DNA from: Blautia coccoides
Lineage (GTDB): Bacteria > Bacillota > Clostridia > Lachnospirales > Lachnospiraceae
DNA: 64,000 nt
Assembly: GCF_034355335.1 (NCBI RefSeq)
Contig: NZ_CP136422.1
Span: 1,057,001-1,121,000 of the forward strand
Direction: 5' to 3'
In this document: piece after piece, positions 17,177 through 27,372 of the stretch
Layout of the letters: each line of letters begins with the position of its first letter
Position numbering within the stretch: position 1 is the first letter of the stretch
The notes under the pieces: model-generated
Database searches by the model: none
What the model saw: only the letters and a program-made list of their open reading frames with translations
Told to the model about the DNA's origin: nothing
Position numbers and translations under genes: made by a program

Positions 17177-17433
17177 TATGAAAAGGTGATGAGAAAGAGG
17201 AGTACATCCCGGAGCCTGACAGAGAGAACGATCCACCGGCTGTAAGATCGTTTCAGGGGAATGGATGGAAGGTAGCTTTTGAACCGGAGGGCTGAAGAAA
17301 GTGGTTTGTAAAGGATGAATCAGGAGTAGGCCTTCACGCGTAGTCTGCGTTAACGGACATGAGTGAGAAAAAAAGGTGGTACCGCGGAATATTTCGCCCT
17401 TTACAGTGCAGTCTGTAAAGGGCGTTTTTTAAT
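17177..17433 (+). promoter_or_regulatory. T-box leader of valS
   Basis: The T-box motif AGGTGGTACCGCGG lies at 17374-17387. It is followed by the intrinsic terminator stem CGCCCTTTACAG with its complement (17395-17424) and six T. Upstream is the long stem I region, including an AACGATC/GATCGTT pairing. In this class an uncharged tRNA (here tRNA-Val) binds the leader and stabilises an antiterminator, so valS is read only when valine charging is low. The specifier codon was not pinned down by eye. Confidence 0.92.
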
Positions 17434-17447
17434 TTAAGGAGGAGATT

Positions 17448-20096
17448 ATGAGCAAGGAACTTGCCAAGACTTATGACCCAAAGGGTCTGGAGGACAGAAT
17501 TTATCAGAAATGGCTGGATAACAAATATTTCCACGCAGAAGTAAACAGAGACAAGAAACCATTTACCATAGTAATGCCCCCGCCCAATGTAACAGGCCAG
17601 CTCCATATGGGACACGCGCTGGATGAGACCATGCAGGATATCCTAATCCGTTTTAAGAGAATGCAGGGATACGAAGCATTGTGGCAGCCGGGCACAGACC
17701 ATGCGGCCATTGCAACGGAAGTAAAAGTTATTGAAAAACTGAAAGCACAGGGAATTGATAAAAACGAGATTGGAAGAGAAGAATTTCTGAAGCACGCCTG
17801 GGAATGGAAAGAGGAATACGGCGGAAAGATCATCAACCAGCTAAAGAAACTGGGCGCATCTGCTGACTGGGACAGAGAACGTTTTACCATGGATGAGGGA
17901 TGTTCCCAGGCAGTACAGGAAGTTTTCATTAAATTATACGAAAAAGGTTACATCTATAAAGGATCCCGCATTATCAACTGGTGTCCGGTATGTCAGACAT
18001 CCATTTCTGACGCGGAGGTAGAGCATGAGGATCAGGACGGATTTTTCTGGCACATCAATTACCCTATCGTTGGAGAGGAAGGACGCTATGTAGAGATCGC
18101 AACCACGCGTCCAGAGACCCTTCTGGGAGATACGGCTGTTGCAGTTAATCCCGAGGATGACAGATACAAAGACCTGGTTGGTAAAATGCTGAAGCTGCCT
18201 CTGACAGACAGAGAGATCCCGGTTGTGGCAGACGAATATGTGGATAAAGAATTCGGTACCGGATGTGTGAAGATCACACCGGCCCATGACCCCAATGACT
18301 TTGAAGTGGGAAAACGCCACAGTCTGCCGGAGATCACCATCATGAACGATGATGCCACCATCAATGAGCTGGGCGGCAAATACGCGGGTATGGACCGCTA
18401 TGAGGCCAGAAAAGCCATGGTAAAAGACCTGGAGGAACAGGGGCTTCTGGTGAAAGTGGTACCCCATGCCCACAGTGTCGGCACCCATGACCGCTGCCAT
18501 GCCACAGTGGAGCCTATGATCAAGCCCCAGTGGTTTGTCAGGATGAAGGAGATGGGAGAGGCTGCCATCAAGACTCTGGAGGACGGCAGTCTGCAGTTTG
18601 TTCCCGACCGTTTTGATAAGATCTACATGCACTGGCTGGAGAATATCCGGGACTGGTGTATTTCCCGTCAGCTCTGGTGGGGACACAGGATCCCTGCCTA
18701 TTACTGTGACAAATGCGGGGAGGTAACAGTTGCCAGAGAGATGCCGAAGATCTGCCCAAAATGCGGCTGTGAACATCTGACACAGGACGAGGATACCTTG
18801 GATACCTGGTTTTCCTCCGCACTCTGGCCTTTCTCCACACTGGGATGGCCAAACAAAACAGAGGAGATGGAGTATTTCTATCCCACAGATGTACTGGTAA
18901 CAGGCTATGACATTATTTTCTTCTGGGTCATCCGTATGGTATTCTCAGGACTGGAGCAGACAGGTAAAACACCTTTCCACCATGTGCTGATCCACGGCCT
19001 GATCCGCGATTCCCAGGGCCGCAAGATGAGTAAATCCCTTGGAAACGGCATTGATCCTCTGGAGGTGATTGACAAATACGGCGCTGACGCGCTGCGGCTC
19101 ACACTTATGACAGGAAACGCACCGGGCAATGACATGCGTTTTTACTGGGAGAGAGTGGAGGCAAGCCGAAACTTTGCCAACAAAGTATGGAACGCTTCCC
19201 GCTTTATCATGATGAACCTGGAAAAAGCGGAGGTTCCGACCGAGATCGATCTAAACACACTGACCAGCGCAGACAAGTGGATCCTCTCCAAAGTAAATAC
19301 CCTGGCAACAGAGGTTACGGAGAACCTGGATAAATACGAGCTGGGCATTGCAGTCCAGAAAGTTTATGACTTTATCTGGGAGGAGTTCTGTGACTGGTAT
19401 ATCGAGATGGTAAAACCAAGGCTGTACAATGACGAGGACAACACCAAGGCAGCAGCACTCTGGACTCTGAAAACAGTTCTGGGCAATGCGCTGAAGCTTC
19501 TTCATCCCTATATGCCGTTTATCACAGAGGAAATCTTCTGTACCCTGCATCCGGAGGAGGAATCTATCATGATCGCGTCCTGGCCGGTGGAAAAACAGGA
19601 GTGGAGTTTCAAAGAGGATGAGCGCGCAGTGGAGATCATCAAAGAAGCTGTAAGGAGCATCCGAAATGTGCGTACAGATATGAATGTACCCCCAAGCAAA
19701 AAGGCAAAAGTATTTGTGGTTTCAGAGGAGGAAGAGATCCTTCAGGTATTTGAGAACGGAAGAGTCTTCTTCGCAACTCTGGGATATGCCAGTGAAGTAA
19801 CCATCCAGTCTGACAAAGCAGGGATTGCGGAGGACGCTGTCTCCGCAGTGACATCAAAGGCTGTCATCTATATGCCTTTTGCAGAGCTGGTGGATATTGA
19901 GAAAGAGATTGAGCGCCTGAATAAAGAAGCGGAGCGTTTGAACAAAGAGCTTGCCCGTGTAAACGGAATGCTTAAAAACGAAAGATTCCTGAGCAAAGCG
20001 CCTGAGAGCAAGGTGGCTGAAGAGAAGGCCAAGCTTGAGAAATACACAAATATGATGGAACAGGTAAAGGAAAGACTTGCACAGCTTGGCAGGTAA
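17448..20096 (+). CDS. valS: Valyl-tRNA synthetase
   Basis: An 882-residue class I synthetase that charges tRNA-Val in the cytoplasm. The HIGH motif appears as [15 protein letters not shown] near residues 44-58. The editing domain contains [15 protein letters not shown] and the KMSKS motif reads [18 protein letters not shown] Cys-rich zinc knuckle-like segment ([18 protein letters not shown]) lies in the middle. The C-terminal region ends in a Lys/Glu-rich coiled coil (about 810-882), as usual for ValRS. Length is normal for bacteria. AAGGAGGAG precedes the ATG and a T-box leader controls it. Confidence 0.97.
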   Translation: MSKELAKTYDPKGLEDRIYQKWLDNKYFHAEVNRDKKPFTIVMPPPNVTGQLHMGHALDETMQDILIRFKRMQGYEALWQPGTDHAAIATEVKVIEKLKAQGIDKNEIGREEFLKHAWEWKEEYGGKIINQLKKLGASADWDRERFTMDEGCSQAVQEVFIKLYEKGYIYKGSRIINWCPVCQTSISDAEVEHEDQDGFFWHINYPIVGEEGRYVEIATTRPETLLGDTAVAVNPEDDRYKDLVGKMLKLPLTDREIPVVADEYVDKEFGTGCVKITPAHDPNDFEVGKRHSLPEITIMNDDATINELGGKYAGMDRYEARKAMVKDLEEQGLLVKVVPHAHSVGTHDRCHATVEPMIKPQWFVRMKEMGEAAIKTLEDGSLQFVPDRFDKIYMHWLENIRDWCISRQLWWGHRIPAYYCDKCGEVTVAREMPKICPKCGCEHLTQDEDTLDTWFSSALWPFSTLGWPNKTEEMEYFYPTDVLVTGYDIIFFWVIRMVFSGLEQTGKTPFHHVLIHGLIRDSQGRKMSKSLGNGIDPLEVIDKYGADALRLTLMTGNAPGNDMRFYWERVEASRNFANKVWNASRFIMMNLEKAEVPTEIDLNTLTSADKWILSKVNTLATEVTENLDKYELGIAVQKVYDFIWEEFCDWYIEMVKPRLYNDEDNTKAAALWTLKTVLGNALKLLHPYMPFITEEIFCTLHPEEESIMIASWPVEKQEWSFKEDERAVEIIKEAVRSIRNVRTDMNVPPSKKAKVFVVSEEEEILQVFENGRVFFATLGYASEVTIQSDKAGIAEDAVSAVTSKAVIYMPFAELVDIEKEIERLNKEAERLNKELARVNGMLKNERFLSKAPESKVAEEKAKLEKYTNMMEQVKERLAQLGR

Positions 20097-20124
20097 CTGC
20101 GCAGGCTATAGGAGAGTTAAATTT

Positions 20125-22293
20125 ATGAATAAGAAGTGGTTAAAATATCTGAATCTGCTCTCTCTGCCGATTCAGATGGTAGTGGTCATGCTGGGATATT
20201 TTGTGATAGAAGCGATCTCCAGGCATTCCGTCGGTGAGGCATATGTCTACATGACGGAAAGGCCTCTGGTGTTTCTGTACAACTCCTTTCTGATCTTCAC
20301 TACCACACTGTTAGTTTATCTGGTGCGCCGGAGGGTTTTCATGAGAACCCTTCTGGCCATCTTCTGGTTGGTTCTGGGAATCGTCAACGGCGTGCTTCTG
20401 GCAAACCGTGTCACACCGTTTACCGGTCCGGATCTGCATCTGCTCACAGATGCGTTTAAGATTGCCAACAAATATTTGTCACCGGTCTTTTTTGTGATCG
20501 TGATCGTTCTGGCAGTGGCAGCCGTCATAGGTCTGGTATTTCTGTTTTTGAAGGGACCGAAATACCAGGGGAAAATGACCTACAAGCTGAATATCCCTCT
20601 TGTGCTTGCAGGGGTGCTGGCTTTTGCGGGAACCACCAAGCTGGCACTTGAAAAGAGGGTGCTGTCCAACTATTTTGGAAATATTGCGTTTGCCTATGAA
20701 GATTACGGGTATCCCTATTGCCTGGCTACTACCATTTTCAATACGGGTATCAGCTGTCCAAGGGATTATTCGGAGGCTGCAATTAAAAAAATAGAGAAAA
20801 GTGAGAGCGGCCTGCCTGAAACAGGGGAAAAACGTCCCAACATTATTTTCCTGCAGCTTGAATCTTTTTTTGACCCTACACTTGTGAATTTCCTGAATAT
20901 CTCCGAGGACCCTATCCCTACGTTCAGGAAACTGATGAAGGAATATTCCTCCGGCTACTATAAAGTCCCCAGCGTGGGTGCCGGAACAGCCAACACAGAG
21001 TTTGAGTCTATTACAGGTATGAGTCTGCGCTATTTTGGGCCGGGCGAGTATCCCTACAAGAGTATTTTGAAAGAGACAACCTGCGAGAGTGCGCCCTATG
21101 TACTGAAAAACCTGGGATACAGCACGCACGCCATTCACAACAATGAGGCCAATTTTTACGGGAGAAAGAATGTCTTCGCCAATCTGGGATTTGACAGTTT
21201 TACCTCAGAGGAATATATGTCAGAGCAGGACGACACCAATCCCAATGACTGGATGCGGGACAGAAACCTGACAAAATATATTATGGAAGCCCTGGAATCT
21301 TCCGATGATCCGGATTACATTTACACCATATCTGTGCAGGGACACGGGGATTATCCCGAAGAGCCTATGATCGACGACCCCAAGATCACCGTCACCGGCG
21401 GAGAGTCTGAGGCTGTCAATAACAAATGGGAATATTACTGCAACCAGATCTATGAGATGGACCAGTTTGTCAAAGAGCTTACGGAAACGCTGTCTAAGTA
21501 TGATGAGGATGTGGTCCTTGTCATGTACGGAGACCATCTTCCAACCATGGGACTGAAGGTAAAGGATGTGAAGAACCGTTATCTGTTCCAGACAGAATAT
21601 GTGATCTGGGACAATATGGGTCTTGAGAAAAAGGACGCCAATGTGGCCGCCTATCAGATGGCGGCAGAGGTCATGGACCGGGTGGGGATCCACGAGGGAA
21701 ATATCTTCCGTTTCCATCAGGCCAGACGGCAGACGAAAAACTATCAGGTGGATCTGGAGACGCTCCAGTATGATATCCTTTATGGGAAGCAGTATGTCTA
21801 TGACGGGGAGAATCCCTTTGCTCGGACAGAGATGCACCTGGGTGTAAAAGACGCTGTGCTTGAAAAAATCGAAAAGATTTCTGACGGCAGGTATTATATC
21901 ACAGGGGAAAACTTCACCCAGTCCGCATATGTGGAGGTGAACGGAGAACTTCTGGATGCCACATATATCAGTCCCACAACCCTTCTGCTCACGGATGTGG
22001 AGTTAAAAGACGGGGATGAGGTGGATGTGGCGATCCGAAGCAACAGCTCCACCCGCAAGGTGCTCACCAGAACTGACAGCATGATCTACAAGGTACCTGT
22101 GGAGCCGCTGGCCCCGGAGGTGCCGCCTTTAGAAGGTGAGAATACAGAAGGCACAGGAGAGATTGACCCCAATGCAGCAGGTATAGGGGACGATGCCGCC
22201 GCAAATCCTATTGGGGAGGAAAACGGTACGGGGACAGGGGCCGGAGAAAGTCCCATTGAGGTGCCAAACACGGAAAACCCGGTACAGAATTAA
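20125..22293 (+). CDS. LTA synthase family sulfatase-fold membrane protein
   Basis: A 722-residue protein with five membrane segments in the first 175 residues and an extracellular sulfatase-fold domain. ATG 20125 is chosen for its GGAGAG site; an earlier in-frame ATG lies inside valS. Active-site pieces are visible: Glu246 in FLQLESFFD, the likely nucleophile Thr288 in GAGTANTEFE, and MYGDHLP later. LtaS-type enzymes transfer glycerol-phosphate from phosphatidylglycerol to build lipoteichoic acid or modify envelope glycans. The C-terminus is longer than LtaS: an IPT-like beta domain (VEVNGELL onward) then a disordered Pro/Gly/Glu tail. Polymer made is unproven. Confidence 0.85.
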   Translation: MNKKWLKYLNLLSLPIQMVVVMLGYFVIEAISRHSVGEAYVYMTERPLVFLYNSFLIFTTTLLVYLVRRRVFMRTLLAIFWLVLGIVNGVLLANRVTPFTGPDLHLLTDAFKIANKYLSPVFFVIVIVLAVAAVIGLVFLFLKGPKYQGKMTYKLNIPLVLAGVLAFAGTTKLALEKRVLSNYFGNIAFAYEDYGYPYCLATTIFNTGISCPRDYSEAAIKKIEKSESGLPETGEKRPNIIFLQLESFFDPTLVNFLNISEDPIPTFRKLMKEYSSGYYKVPSVGAGTANTEFESITGMSLRYFGPGEYPYKSILKETTCESAPYVLKNLGYSTHAIHNNEANFYGRKNVFANLGFDSFTSEEYMSEQDDTNPNDWMRDRNLTKYIMEALESSDDPDYIYTISVQGHGDYPEEPMIDDPKITVTGGESEAVNNKWEYYCNQIYEMDQFVKELTETLSKYDEDVVLVMYGDHLPTMGLKVKDVKNRYLFQTEYVIWDNMGLEKKDANVAAYQMAAEVMDRVGIHEGNIFRFHQARRQTKNYQVDLETLQYDILYGKQYVYDGENPFARTEMHLGVKDAVLEKIEKISDGRYYITGENFTQSAYVEVNGELLDATYISPTTLLLTDVELKDGDEVDVAIRSNSSTRKVLTRTDSMIYKVPVEPLAPEVPPLEGENTEGTGEIDPNAAGIGDDAAANPIGEENGTGTGAGESPIEVPNTENPVQN

Positions 22294-22322
22294 AAACTTT
22301 TAAAAGAACCGACATAATTTGC

Positions 22323-22481
22323 TTGCATATTGTCACCACTTCATTATAATGATAAGTGACCTGTTACAATCCGGCAGCTACTGTCCGGACTGCAGCAGAC
22401 AGTCTTGTCTTTATAAGGCGAAGTGGTGACTTTCCTATATAGATAAGGCTTGCAACAGTTCAGCCTGTCTGAACTGTTACG
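22323..22481 (+). promoter_or_regulatory. folC promoter and structured leader
   Basis: TTGCAT (22323-22328) and TATAAT (22345-22350), spacing 16, form a good promoter. An 11-base inverted repeat, GTCACCACTTC (22332-22342, inside the promoter spacer) and GAAGTGGTGAC (22420-22430), spans the start site, as expected for operators that loop. A perfect hairpin AACAGTTCAG/CTGAACTGTT (22454-22463, 22469-22478) follows without a T-run. No gene is seen in 22294-22516. Confidence 0.5.
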
Positions 22482-22516
22482 AAAGCTTACCAAAGACAGA
22501 AAGAAGGAAAACGCTT

Positions 22517-23818
22517 TTGTTTACTTATGAAAAAGCAGCAGCATACATTGAAGAAATTCCTAAATTCACAAAGAAAAATAAACTGGAACACACCAGGAAA
22601 TGCCTGGACATGCTGGGCAGTCCCGATAAAAATAGAAAGATGATCCATGTGGCAGGAACTAACGGAAAGGGAAGCGTCTGCGCTTTTCTGTCCACCATGC
22701 TGGAGGAAGGCGGTTACAGATGCGGTCTTTTTACATCCCCCCATCTGATGAAGATCAATGAGAGATTTCAGATCAATGAGCAGATGGTCTCAGATGAAAA
22801 ATTTCTGGAGGCCTTTCTGAAGGTCAAGGAGCTTTCCGACCGTCTTGTGGAGCAGGGGGATTACCATCCTACCTATTTTGAGTTTTTGTTTCTCATGGGA
22901 ATGTTGATATTCGAGGATGAGGATGTTGACATTGTTGTATTGGAGACCGGTCTTGGCGGAAGGCTTGATGCGACCAACTCCATTTTGAACCCAATGGCCT
23001 GCGTCATTACATCCATCAGCCTGGACCATGTGGAATATCTGGGAGATACCATTGACAAGATAGCCGGCGAGAAGGCAGGCATTATCAAGAAAGGCGTGCC
23101 GGTCATCTTCGATGCCAATAACGAGACAGCCGCTGCTGTTATCCGCAGGCGCGCAGAGGAGCTTGGATGCCCATGCCACCAGGTAAAGGCTGAGAGTCAG
23201 AAGCTTTTGTCTTATACGCCAAAGGGGATCGGTTTCACCTTTGATTCGGCAGTTTACGGGACTACAGAGCTGTTTGTTCCATTTATCGCAAAATACCAGA
23301 TGATGAATGCCTCAATGGCAGTGGAGACTATGGGCGTCCTCAAAGGCATCCATAAGATAGAGAAGGAAACCTTAAAAAAAGGGTTGGAGCATACCAGATG
23401 GCAGGGCCGAATGGAGACCATACTTCCGGGAGTGATCGTGGACGGTGCCCATAATGAGGATGGGATCGCCCAGTTTGTAGAGACGGTCCGGTATTTCCAG
23501 GAGGAATATTCCATAACGCTTCTTTTTGCCACGGTATCGGATAAGGACTATGAGGATATGATACACAGAGTCTGCAGCGGACTTAAATTTGCCAATGTGG
23601 TGACAACAGAGATATGGGGCAGCAGGAAGCAGTCAGCAGAAGAGCTGGCAGAGCTTTTCAGGGCAAACGGATGCGGCAATGTTCTGGCAGTGCCGAATTC
23701 GGGGGAGGCGTTTGAGAAGGCATACGCCCTGAAGGGGGACGGCCTGATGTTTGTTGTGGGTTCCTTGTATCTTGCCGGGGAGATAAAGGATTACGTAAGG
23801 AGGAGAATGAATGATTAA
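22517..23818 (+). CDS. folC: Folylpolyglutamate synthase / dihydrofolate synthase
   Basis: A 433-residue Mur-ligase-type enzyme that adds glutamates to folates, and in bacteria often also makes dihydrofolate. It begins at TTG 22517 with AGAAGG nine bases upstream. Hallmarks: P-loop VAGTNGKGSV near residues 44-53, FTSPHLMKINERFQIN, ETGLGGRLDATN, SLDHVEYLG and GAHNEDG in the C-terminal domain. Length is standard. The gene overlaps a 49-residue ORF by 8 bases. Confidence 0.93.
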   Translation: MFTYEKAAAYIEEIPKFTKKNKLEHTRKCLDMLGSPDKNRKMIHVAGTNGKGSVCAFLSTMLEEGGYRCGLFTSPHLMKINERFQINEQMVSDEKFLEAFLKVKELSDRLVEQGDYHPTYFEFLFLMGMLIFEDEDVDIVVLETGLGGRLDATNSILNPMACVITSISLDHVEYLGDTIDKIAGEKAGIIKKGVPVIFDANNETAAAVIRRRAEELGCPCHQVKAESQKLLSYTPKGIGFTFDSAVYGTTELFVPFIAKYQMMNASMAVETMGVLKGIHKIEKETLKKGLEHTRWQGRMETILPGVIVDGAHNEDGIAQFVETVRYFQEEYSITLLFATVSDKDYEDMIHRVCSGLKFANVVTTEIWGSRKQSAEELAELFRANGCGNVLAVPNSGEAFEKAYALKGDGLMFVVGSLYLAGEIKDYVRRRMND

Positions 23819-23960
23819 TTACGAGGAAGAACTGAAGAAATTTCAGCCGTGCCTGGACGTGGATGATGCAGAAGGCAACATTTACAAGCAGGATTTAACG
23901 GATGTGATCGATATTTTGAAGGAAATGCTGAAAGAAACCAATGGAACGGCTAAGAATTAG
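23811..23960 (+). CDS. Small acidic protein of 49 residues coupled to folC
   Basis: ATG 23811 overlaps the folC stop by 8 bases and AGGAG (23801-23805) lies upstream, so it is likely translated from the same message. The product is 49 residues, acidic in the middle (LDVDDAEGN), with a helical C-terminal half (DLTDVIDILKEMLKE). No export signal or known domain is recognised. It is followed by a ribosome site and the TPR gene 11 bases later. The tight spacing favours a real gene; function unknown. Confidence 0.55.
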   Translation: MINYEEELKKFQPCLDVDDAEGNIYKQDLTDVIDILKEMLKETNGTAKN

Positions 23961-23971
23961 GGAGAAGACAG

Positions 23972-25594
23972 ATGAATTGTATGATATGCCAAGCACAGCT
24001 CAACACTTCACCTTACTGCCCAAAGTGCGGGTGTAATGTGACCGCCCAGAAAAAGGCAGTGGCTCTGTCCAATCTCTATTATAATCAGGGGCTGGAGAAG
24101 GCACAGATCCGTGACTTGTCCGGGGCAATTACCTGCCTGAAACGAAGCCTGAAGATGAACAAATGCAATATCCAGGCAAGAAATCTTCTGGGGCTGGTTT
24201 ATTTTGAGACCGGGGAGGTGGTAGCGGCTTTAAGTGAATGGGTCATCAGCAAGAATATTATGCCGGACGGCAATGTGGCGTCAGACTACATCAATAAGCT
24301 GCAGAGCAATGCCAACCGGTTAGACACCATCAACACCAGTATTAAGAAATATAACCAGTGTCTCGAATACTGCCGTACCGGTAATCTGGATATGGCGAAG
24401 ATGCAGTTGAAAAAAGTGCCTACCAGCAACCCTAAGCTGATCAAGGGCTATCATCTGCTCTCTCTGATCTATATAAAGGAAGGCGCGTATGAGAAGGCCA
24501 GAAAACAGCTAAAAATTGCCGCGAAGATTGATAAGACCAATACCACCACACTGCGTTTCCTGCGGGAGGTGGATGACCAGACGGGAAGAATGACCAGTCT
24601 GGAGCCGAGATTTAAGGCAAAAGAAAAGAACCGTGAGGAAAAGGACGGTCGGGTGATCTATAACTCGGGCAATGACACCATCATACAGCCCCCGGAATAC
24701 AGGGAGAGAACTGTGACCAACACGCTGATCAATCTGATCATCGGACTGCTTGTAGGTGCATCTGCGCTTTGGTTCCTCATTGTTCCTGCCAAGACACAGA
24801 AGATCAATAATGAGGCCAACAAAAAAATCGTGGAATACAGTGACAAGGTGGCTACCCAGGCCGCGGAGATAGACAGGATGCAGCAGGAGATCGATGCCTC
24901 CTCCCAGTCTGTAAACACGGCCAATGAGCAGATCGCCCAGGCGAACACCAAGTCAGAGAGCTATGATAATCTGATCAAAGCATGGCAGGCATACAACAGC
25001 GGCAGCTATCAGAATGCAGCCAATGCGCTGGAGAGCGTGGATGCGTCCCTGCTCTCTGTGGATGCCAAGTCCATGTATGATACGATCATGAATGACATCG
25101 GGGAAACTGTGAAGGCCGGGTATAAGAGCGCAGGTATCACTGCGTATGAAAATCAGGATTATGCTTCTGCCATTGATAATCTGCTGAAGGCACAGGATAT
25201 AGGAGAACCGGACTATGACTCCATGTTCTATCTGGCCCAGTCTTATCAGAAGAGCGGTGACAATGCCAATGCTATTGTATGGTATCAGAAGATCATAGAT
25301 GCATTTCCGGGCACCAGCTATGCCAGTGATGCCAAGGATTATATGACAGCCATTGGCGGAACACCCACGCAGACGTCAGCAGGGCAGGAAAACGGCGGAG
25401 AGGGTTCAGCGCCCGCTGATGAGGGACAGCCTCAGGAAGATACAACAGGCCAGGATGACGGCGGCGAAGGCGGTACAGATCCCGGATACACAGATGATAA
25501 CCAGGATGACAACAACGGGGACGACAATAACGGCGACGAATACGGTGATGGCGGTGACAACCAGGATGGCTGGGAGGACACCGGGGAAGAATAA
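23972..25594 (+). CDS. Zinc-ribbon and TPR membrane protein
   Basis: A 540-residue protein. The first 25 residues form a zinc ribbon (CMIC, then CPKCGC). A first set of TPR-like helical repeats runs to about residue 210, with EKARKQLKIAAKIDKTN typical. A single membrane segment lies near 250-270, then a coiled coil (about 275-325) and a second group of TPR repeats outside the membrane (for example YASAIDNLLKAQDIGEPD). The last 80 residues are a low-complexity acidic tail of Asp, Gly, Glu and Asn. Such proteins usually scaffold other proteins; no partner is evident. Confidence 0.75.
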   Translation: MNCMICQAQLNTSPYCPKCGCNVTAQKKAVALSNLYYNQGLEKAQIRDLSGAITCLKRSLKMNKCNIQARNLLGLVYFETGEVVAALSEWVISKNIMPDGNVASDYINKLQSNANRLDTINTSIKKYNQCLEYCRTGNLDMAKMQLKKVPTSNPKLIKGYHLLSLIYIKEGAYEKARKQLKIAAKIDKTNTTTLRFLREVDDQTGRMTSLEPRFKAKEKNREEKDGRVIYNSGNDTIIQPPEYRERTVTNTLINLIIGLLVGASALWFLIVPAKTQKINNEANKKIVEYSDKVATQAAEIDRMQQEIDASSQSVNTANEQIAQANTKSESYDNLIKAWQAYNSGSYQNAANALESVDASLLSVDAKSMYDTIMNDIGETVKAGYKSAGITAYENQDYASAIDNLLKAQDIGEPDYDSMFYLAQSYQKSGDNANAIVWYQKIIDAFPGTSYASDAKDYMTAIGGTPTQTSAGQENGGEGSAPADEGQPQEDTTGQDDGGEGGTDPGYTDDNQDDNNGDDNNGDEYGDGGDNQDGWEDTGEE

Positions 25595-25614
25595 CCTAAG
25601 AGAAACCTTGAAGG

Positions 25615-25647
25615 AAAGGGTGTGCATGAGTGTATGCACATCCTTTT
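25615..25647 (+). terminator. Terminator after the TPR gene
   Basis: The stem pairs AAAGG plus TGTGCAT with ATGCACA plus CCTTT, followed by a T-rich tail. It separates the folC group from the sporulation operon. Between it and spoIIAA, a small palindrome CGGATA/TATCCG (about 25676-25692) is present; no firm sigma-H promoter could be assigned. Confidence 0.7.
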
Positions 25648-25721
25648 GTTGTCCGCGGGAAAATATGGGATTTCTGCGGATATCAGTATCCGGATGGGAT
25701 AAATTGAAATAGTAAGGGGAA

Positions 25722-26063
25722 ATGAGTATGGAAGATGTGTTAAAAAAGAGGGGCAGTTGTCTTATGGTTTATGTGCCCCAGGAGCTGGACCACCATTTTG
25801 CCACGCAGATAACCGATGAGGTGGACAAGGAACTGAAGAAGGGAAATGTCCGTCAGCTGGTCTTTGATTTTTCCGGTACGACCTTTATGGACAGTTCCGG
25901 GATTGGCATGCTTATGGGAAGATACCGCCTTCTGCATTACAGCGGGGGCAGAGTGTCAGCGATCCATGTGAATGACAGAGTGAACAGGATCATGCGACTG
26001 TCAGGGATCTACAAATATATTGAAATCAGCCAGGAAGCTGTCTGGCACCAGAAAAGAAGGTAA
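25722..26063 (+). CDS. spoIIAA: Anti-sigma-F factor antagonist SpoIIAA
   Basis: A 113-residue STAS-domain protein that in its unphosphorylated form releases sigma-F from SpoIIAB in the forespore. The phosphorylation segment FMDSSGIGMLMGRYR is intact, with the target Ser in DSSG. Length is close to that of the Bacillus protein. It heads the conserved spoIIAA-spoIIAB-sigF order. Confidence 0.95.
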   Translation: MSMEDVLKKRGSCLMVYVPQELDHHFATQITDEVDKELKKGNVRQLVFDFSGTTFMDSSGIGMLMGRYRLLHYSGGRVSAIHVNDRVNRIMRLSGIYKYIEISQEAVWHQKRR

Positions 26064-26077
26064 GGGGGAAGGTAGAT

Positions 26078-26521
26078 ATGGAGAATACCAATGAAATGAC
26101 ATTGGAGATGGACAGCCGTTCCTGCAACGAAGGGCTGGCACGGATCACGGTGGCAGCATTTGCCACCCAGTTAAATCCCACACTTGAGGAGGTGGCGGAT
26201 ATTAAGACTGCTGTCTCCGAGGCGATCACAAACTGTATTGTACATGCTTATGAGAAGGAGACAGAGAAGATCAGGATAGACTGCATCATCCGCGGCAGAG
26301 AGCTGACCGTGGCAGTGACTGACCACGGGCGGGGAATTGAGAATGTGGAGCGGGCTATGGAACCCATGTTTACCACAAAGCCGGAGCAGGACCGTTCAGG
26401 CATGGGCTTTGCCTTTATGGAGGCATTTATGGATATGCTGGAAGTAGAATCAGAACCGGGAAAGGGTACTGTCGTCCGGATGAAGAAAAAAATCGGAACC
26501 GGAAGTCAGGTCTTTGAGTAG
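26078..26521 (+). CDS. spoIIAB: Anti-sigma-F factor SpoIIAB
   Basis: A 147-residue GHKL-type serine kinase that holds sigma-F inactive and phosphorylates SpoIIAA. The N box SEAITNCIVHAYE, the G1 box VTDHGRGIENVERAMEPMFTTKPEQ and the G2 region SGMGFAFME are all present. It lies 14 bases after spoIIAA and 11 before sigF. Confidence 0.95.
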   Translation: MENTNEMTLEMDSRSCNEGLARITVAAFATQLNPTLEEVADIKTAVSEAITNCIVHAYEKETEKIRIDCIIRGRELTVAVTDHGRGIENVERAMEPMFTTKPEQDRSGMGFAFMEAFMDMLEVESEPGKGTVVRMKKKIGTGSQVFE

Positions 26522-26532
26522 AAGGAGGCTGT

Positions 26533-27246
26533 ATGGAGGATATCCTTGCCCTTATCGGGCGTGCGCACCAGGGAGATAAGGAAGCAAGAGATACGCTGGT
26601 AGAGAAAAATATTGGTCTGGTACACAGCATTGTAAGGCGTTTTCTGAACCGGGGTGTGGAGGCAGAGGATCTGTTTCAGATAGGAAGCATCGGTCTTTTA
26701 AAGGCCATTGATAAATTTGACACTTCTTATGATGTGAAATTCTCCACGTATGCAGTACCCATGATCACGGGGGAAATCAAACGCTTTTTAAGAGATGACG
26801 GCATGATGAAGGTCAGCCGCTCCTTAAAGGAAATATGCTGCCGGGCTTACACAGCCAGAGAGGAACTGATGATGGAAAACGGGAAAGAACCGGAGATGGA
26901 GGAGATCGCGGAGCGTATTGCGGTAACCCGGGAGGAACTGGTGATGGCTATGGAGTCAGGGGCACAGATAGAGTCCCTGCAGAAGACCATTTATCAGGGA
27001 GACGGCACGGATATTTCCCTTGAAGACAAGATTGAGGAACAGAGAAATGATCAGGAGCACCTTTTAAATCGCATGATGCTGGAACAGATGCTGGGCACAT
27101 TGGATCCGGAGGAGAGAAAATTGATCTACATGCGTTTCTTCCAGGAAAAAACCCAGACACAGATTGCGGGAGAGCTGGGGATATCCCAGGTTCAGGTGTC
27201 CAGGCTTGAGAAAAAAATACTGAACCGCCTGCGGGAGAAGATTTGA
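26533..27246 (+). CDS. sigF: RNA polymerase sporulation sigma factor sigma-F
   Basis: A 237-residue sigma-70 family factor for early forespore genes. Region 2 is visible in DLFQIGSIGLLKAIDKFD and FSTYAVPMITGEIKRFLRDD. Region 3 covers the EEIAERIAVTREEL stretch. Region 4 has GTLDPEERKLIYMRFF and the helix-turn-helix TQIAGELGISQVQVSRLEKKIL. Length and gene order match sigma-F, which separates it from the similar sigma-G and sigma-B. Confidence 0.95.
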   Translation: MEDILALIGRAHQGDKEARDTLVEKNIGLVHSIVRRFLNRGVEAEDLFQIGSIGLLKAIDKFDTSYDVKFSTYAVPMITGEIKRFLRDDGMMKVSRSLKEICCRAYTAREELMMENGKEPEMEEIAERIAVTREELVMAMESGAQIESLQKTIYQGDGTDISLEDKIEEQRNDQEHLLNRMMLEQMLGTLDPEERKLIYMRFFQEKTQTQIAGELGISQVQVSRLEKKILNRLREKI

Positions 27247-27372
27247 ACTGCGGCACTGCAAGTGTGCTTCTTGGCGTATAGTTTGCACAGGAACATGTCA
27301 TACTATCCCTGTAATAGTTACGGCAGTCAGGAAGATTTCGTCCGGCTGTCCACGTTTAAAGGAGATGTTTAC

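Noticed and set aside
17934..18776. A 280-codon minus-strand frame inside valS
   Set aside because: The valS frame is certain; the antisense frame is compositional.
22357..22516. A 6S RNA candidate in the folC leader
   Set aside because: The left arm of the outer inverted repeat lies inside the promoter and would not be transcribed, and the region lacks the long rod with a central bubble.
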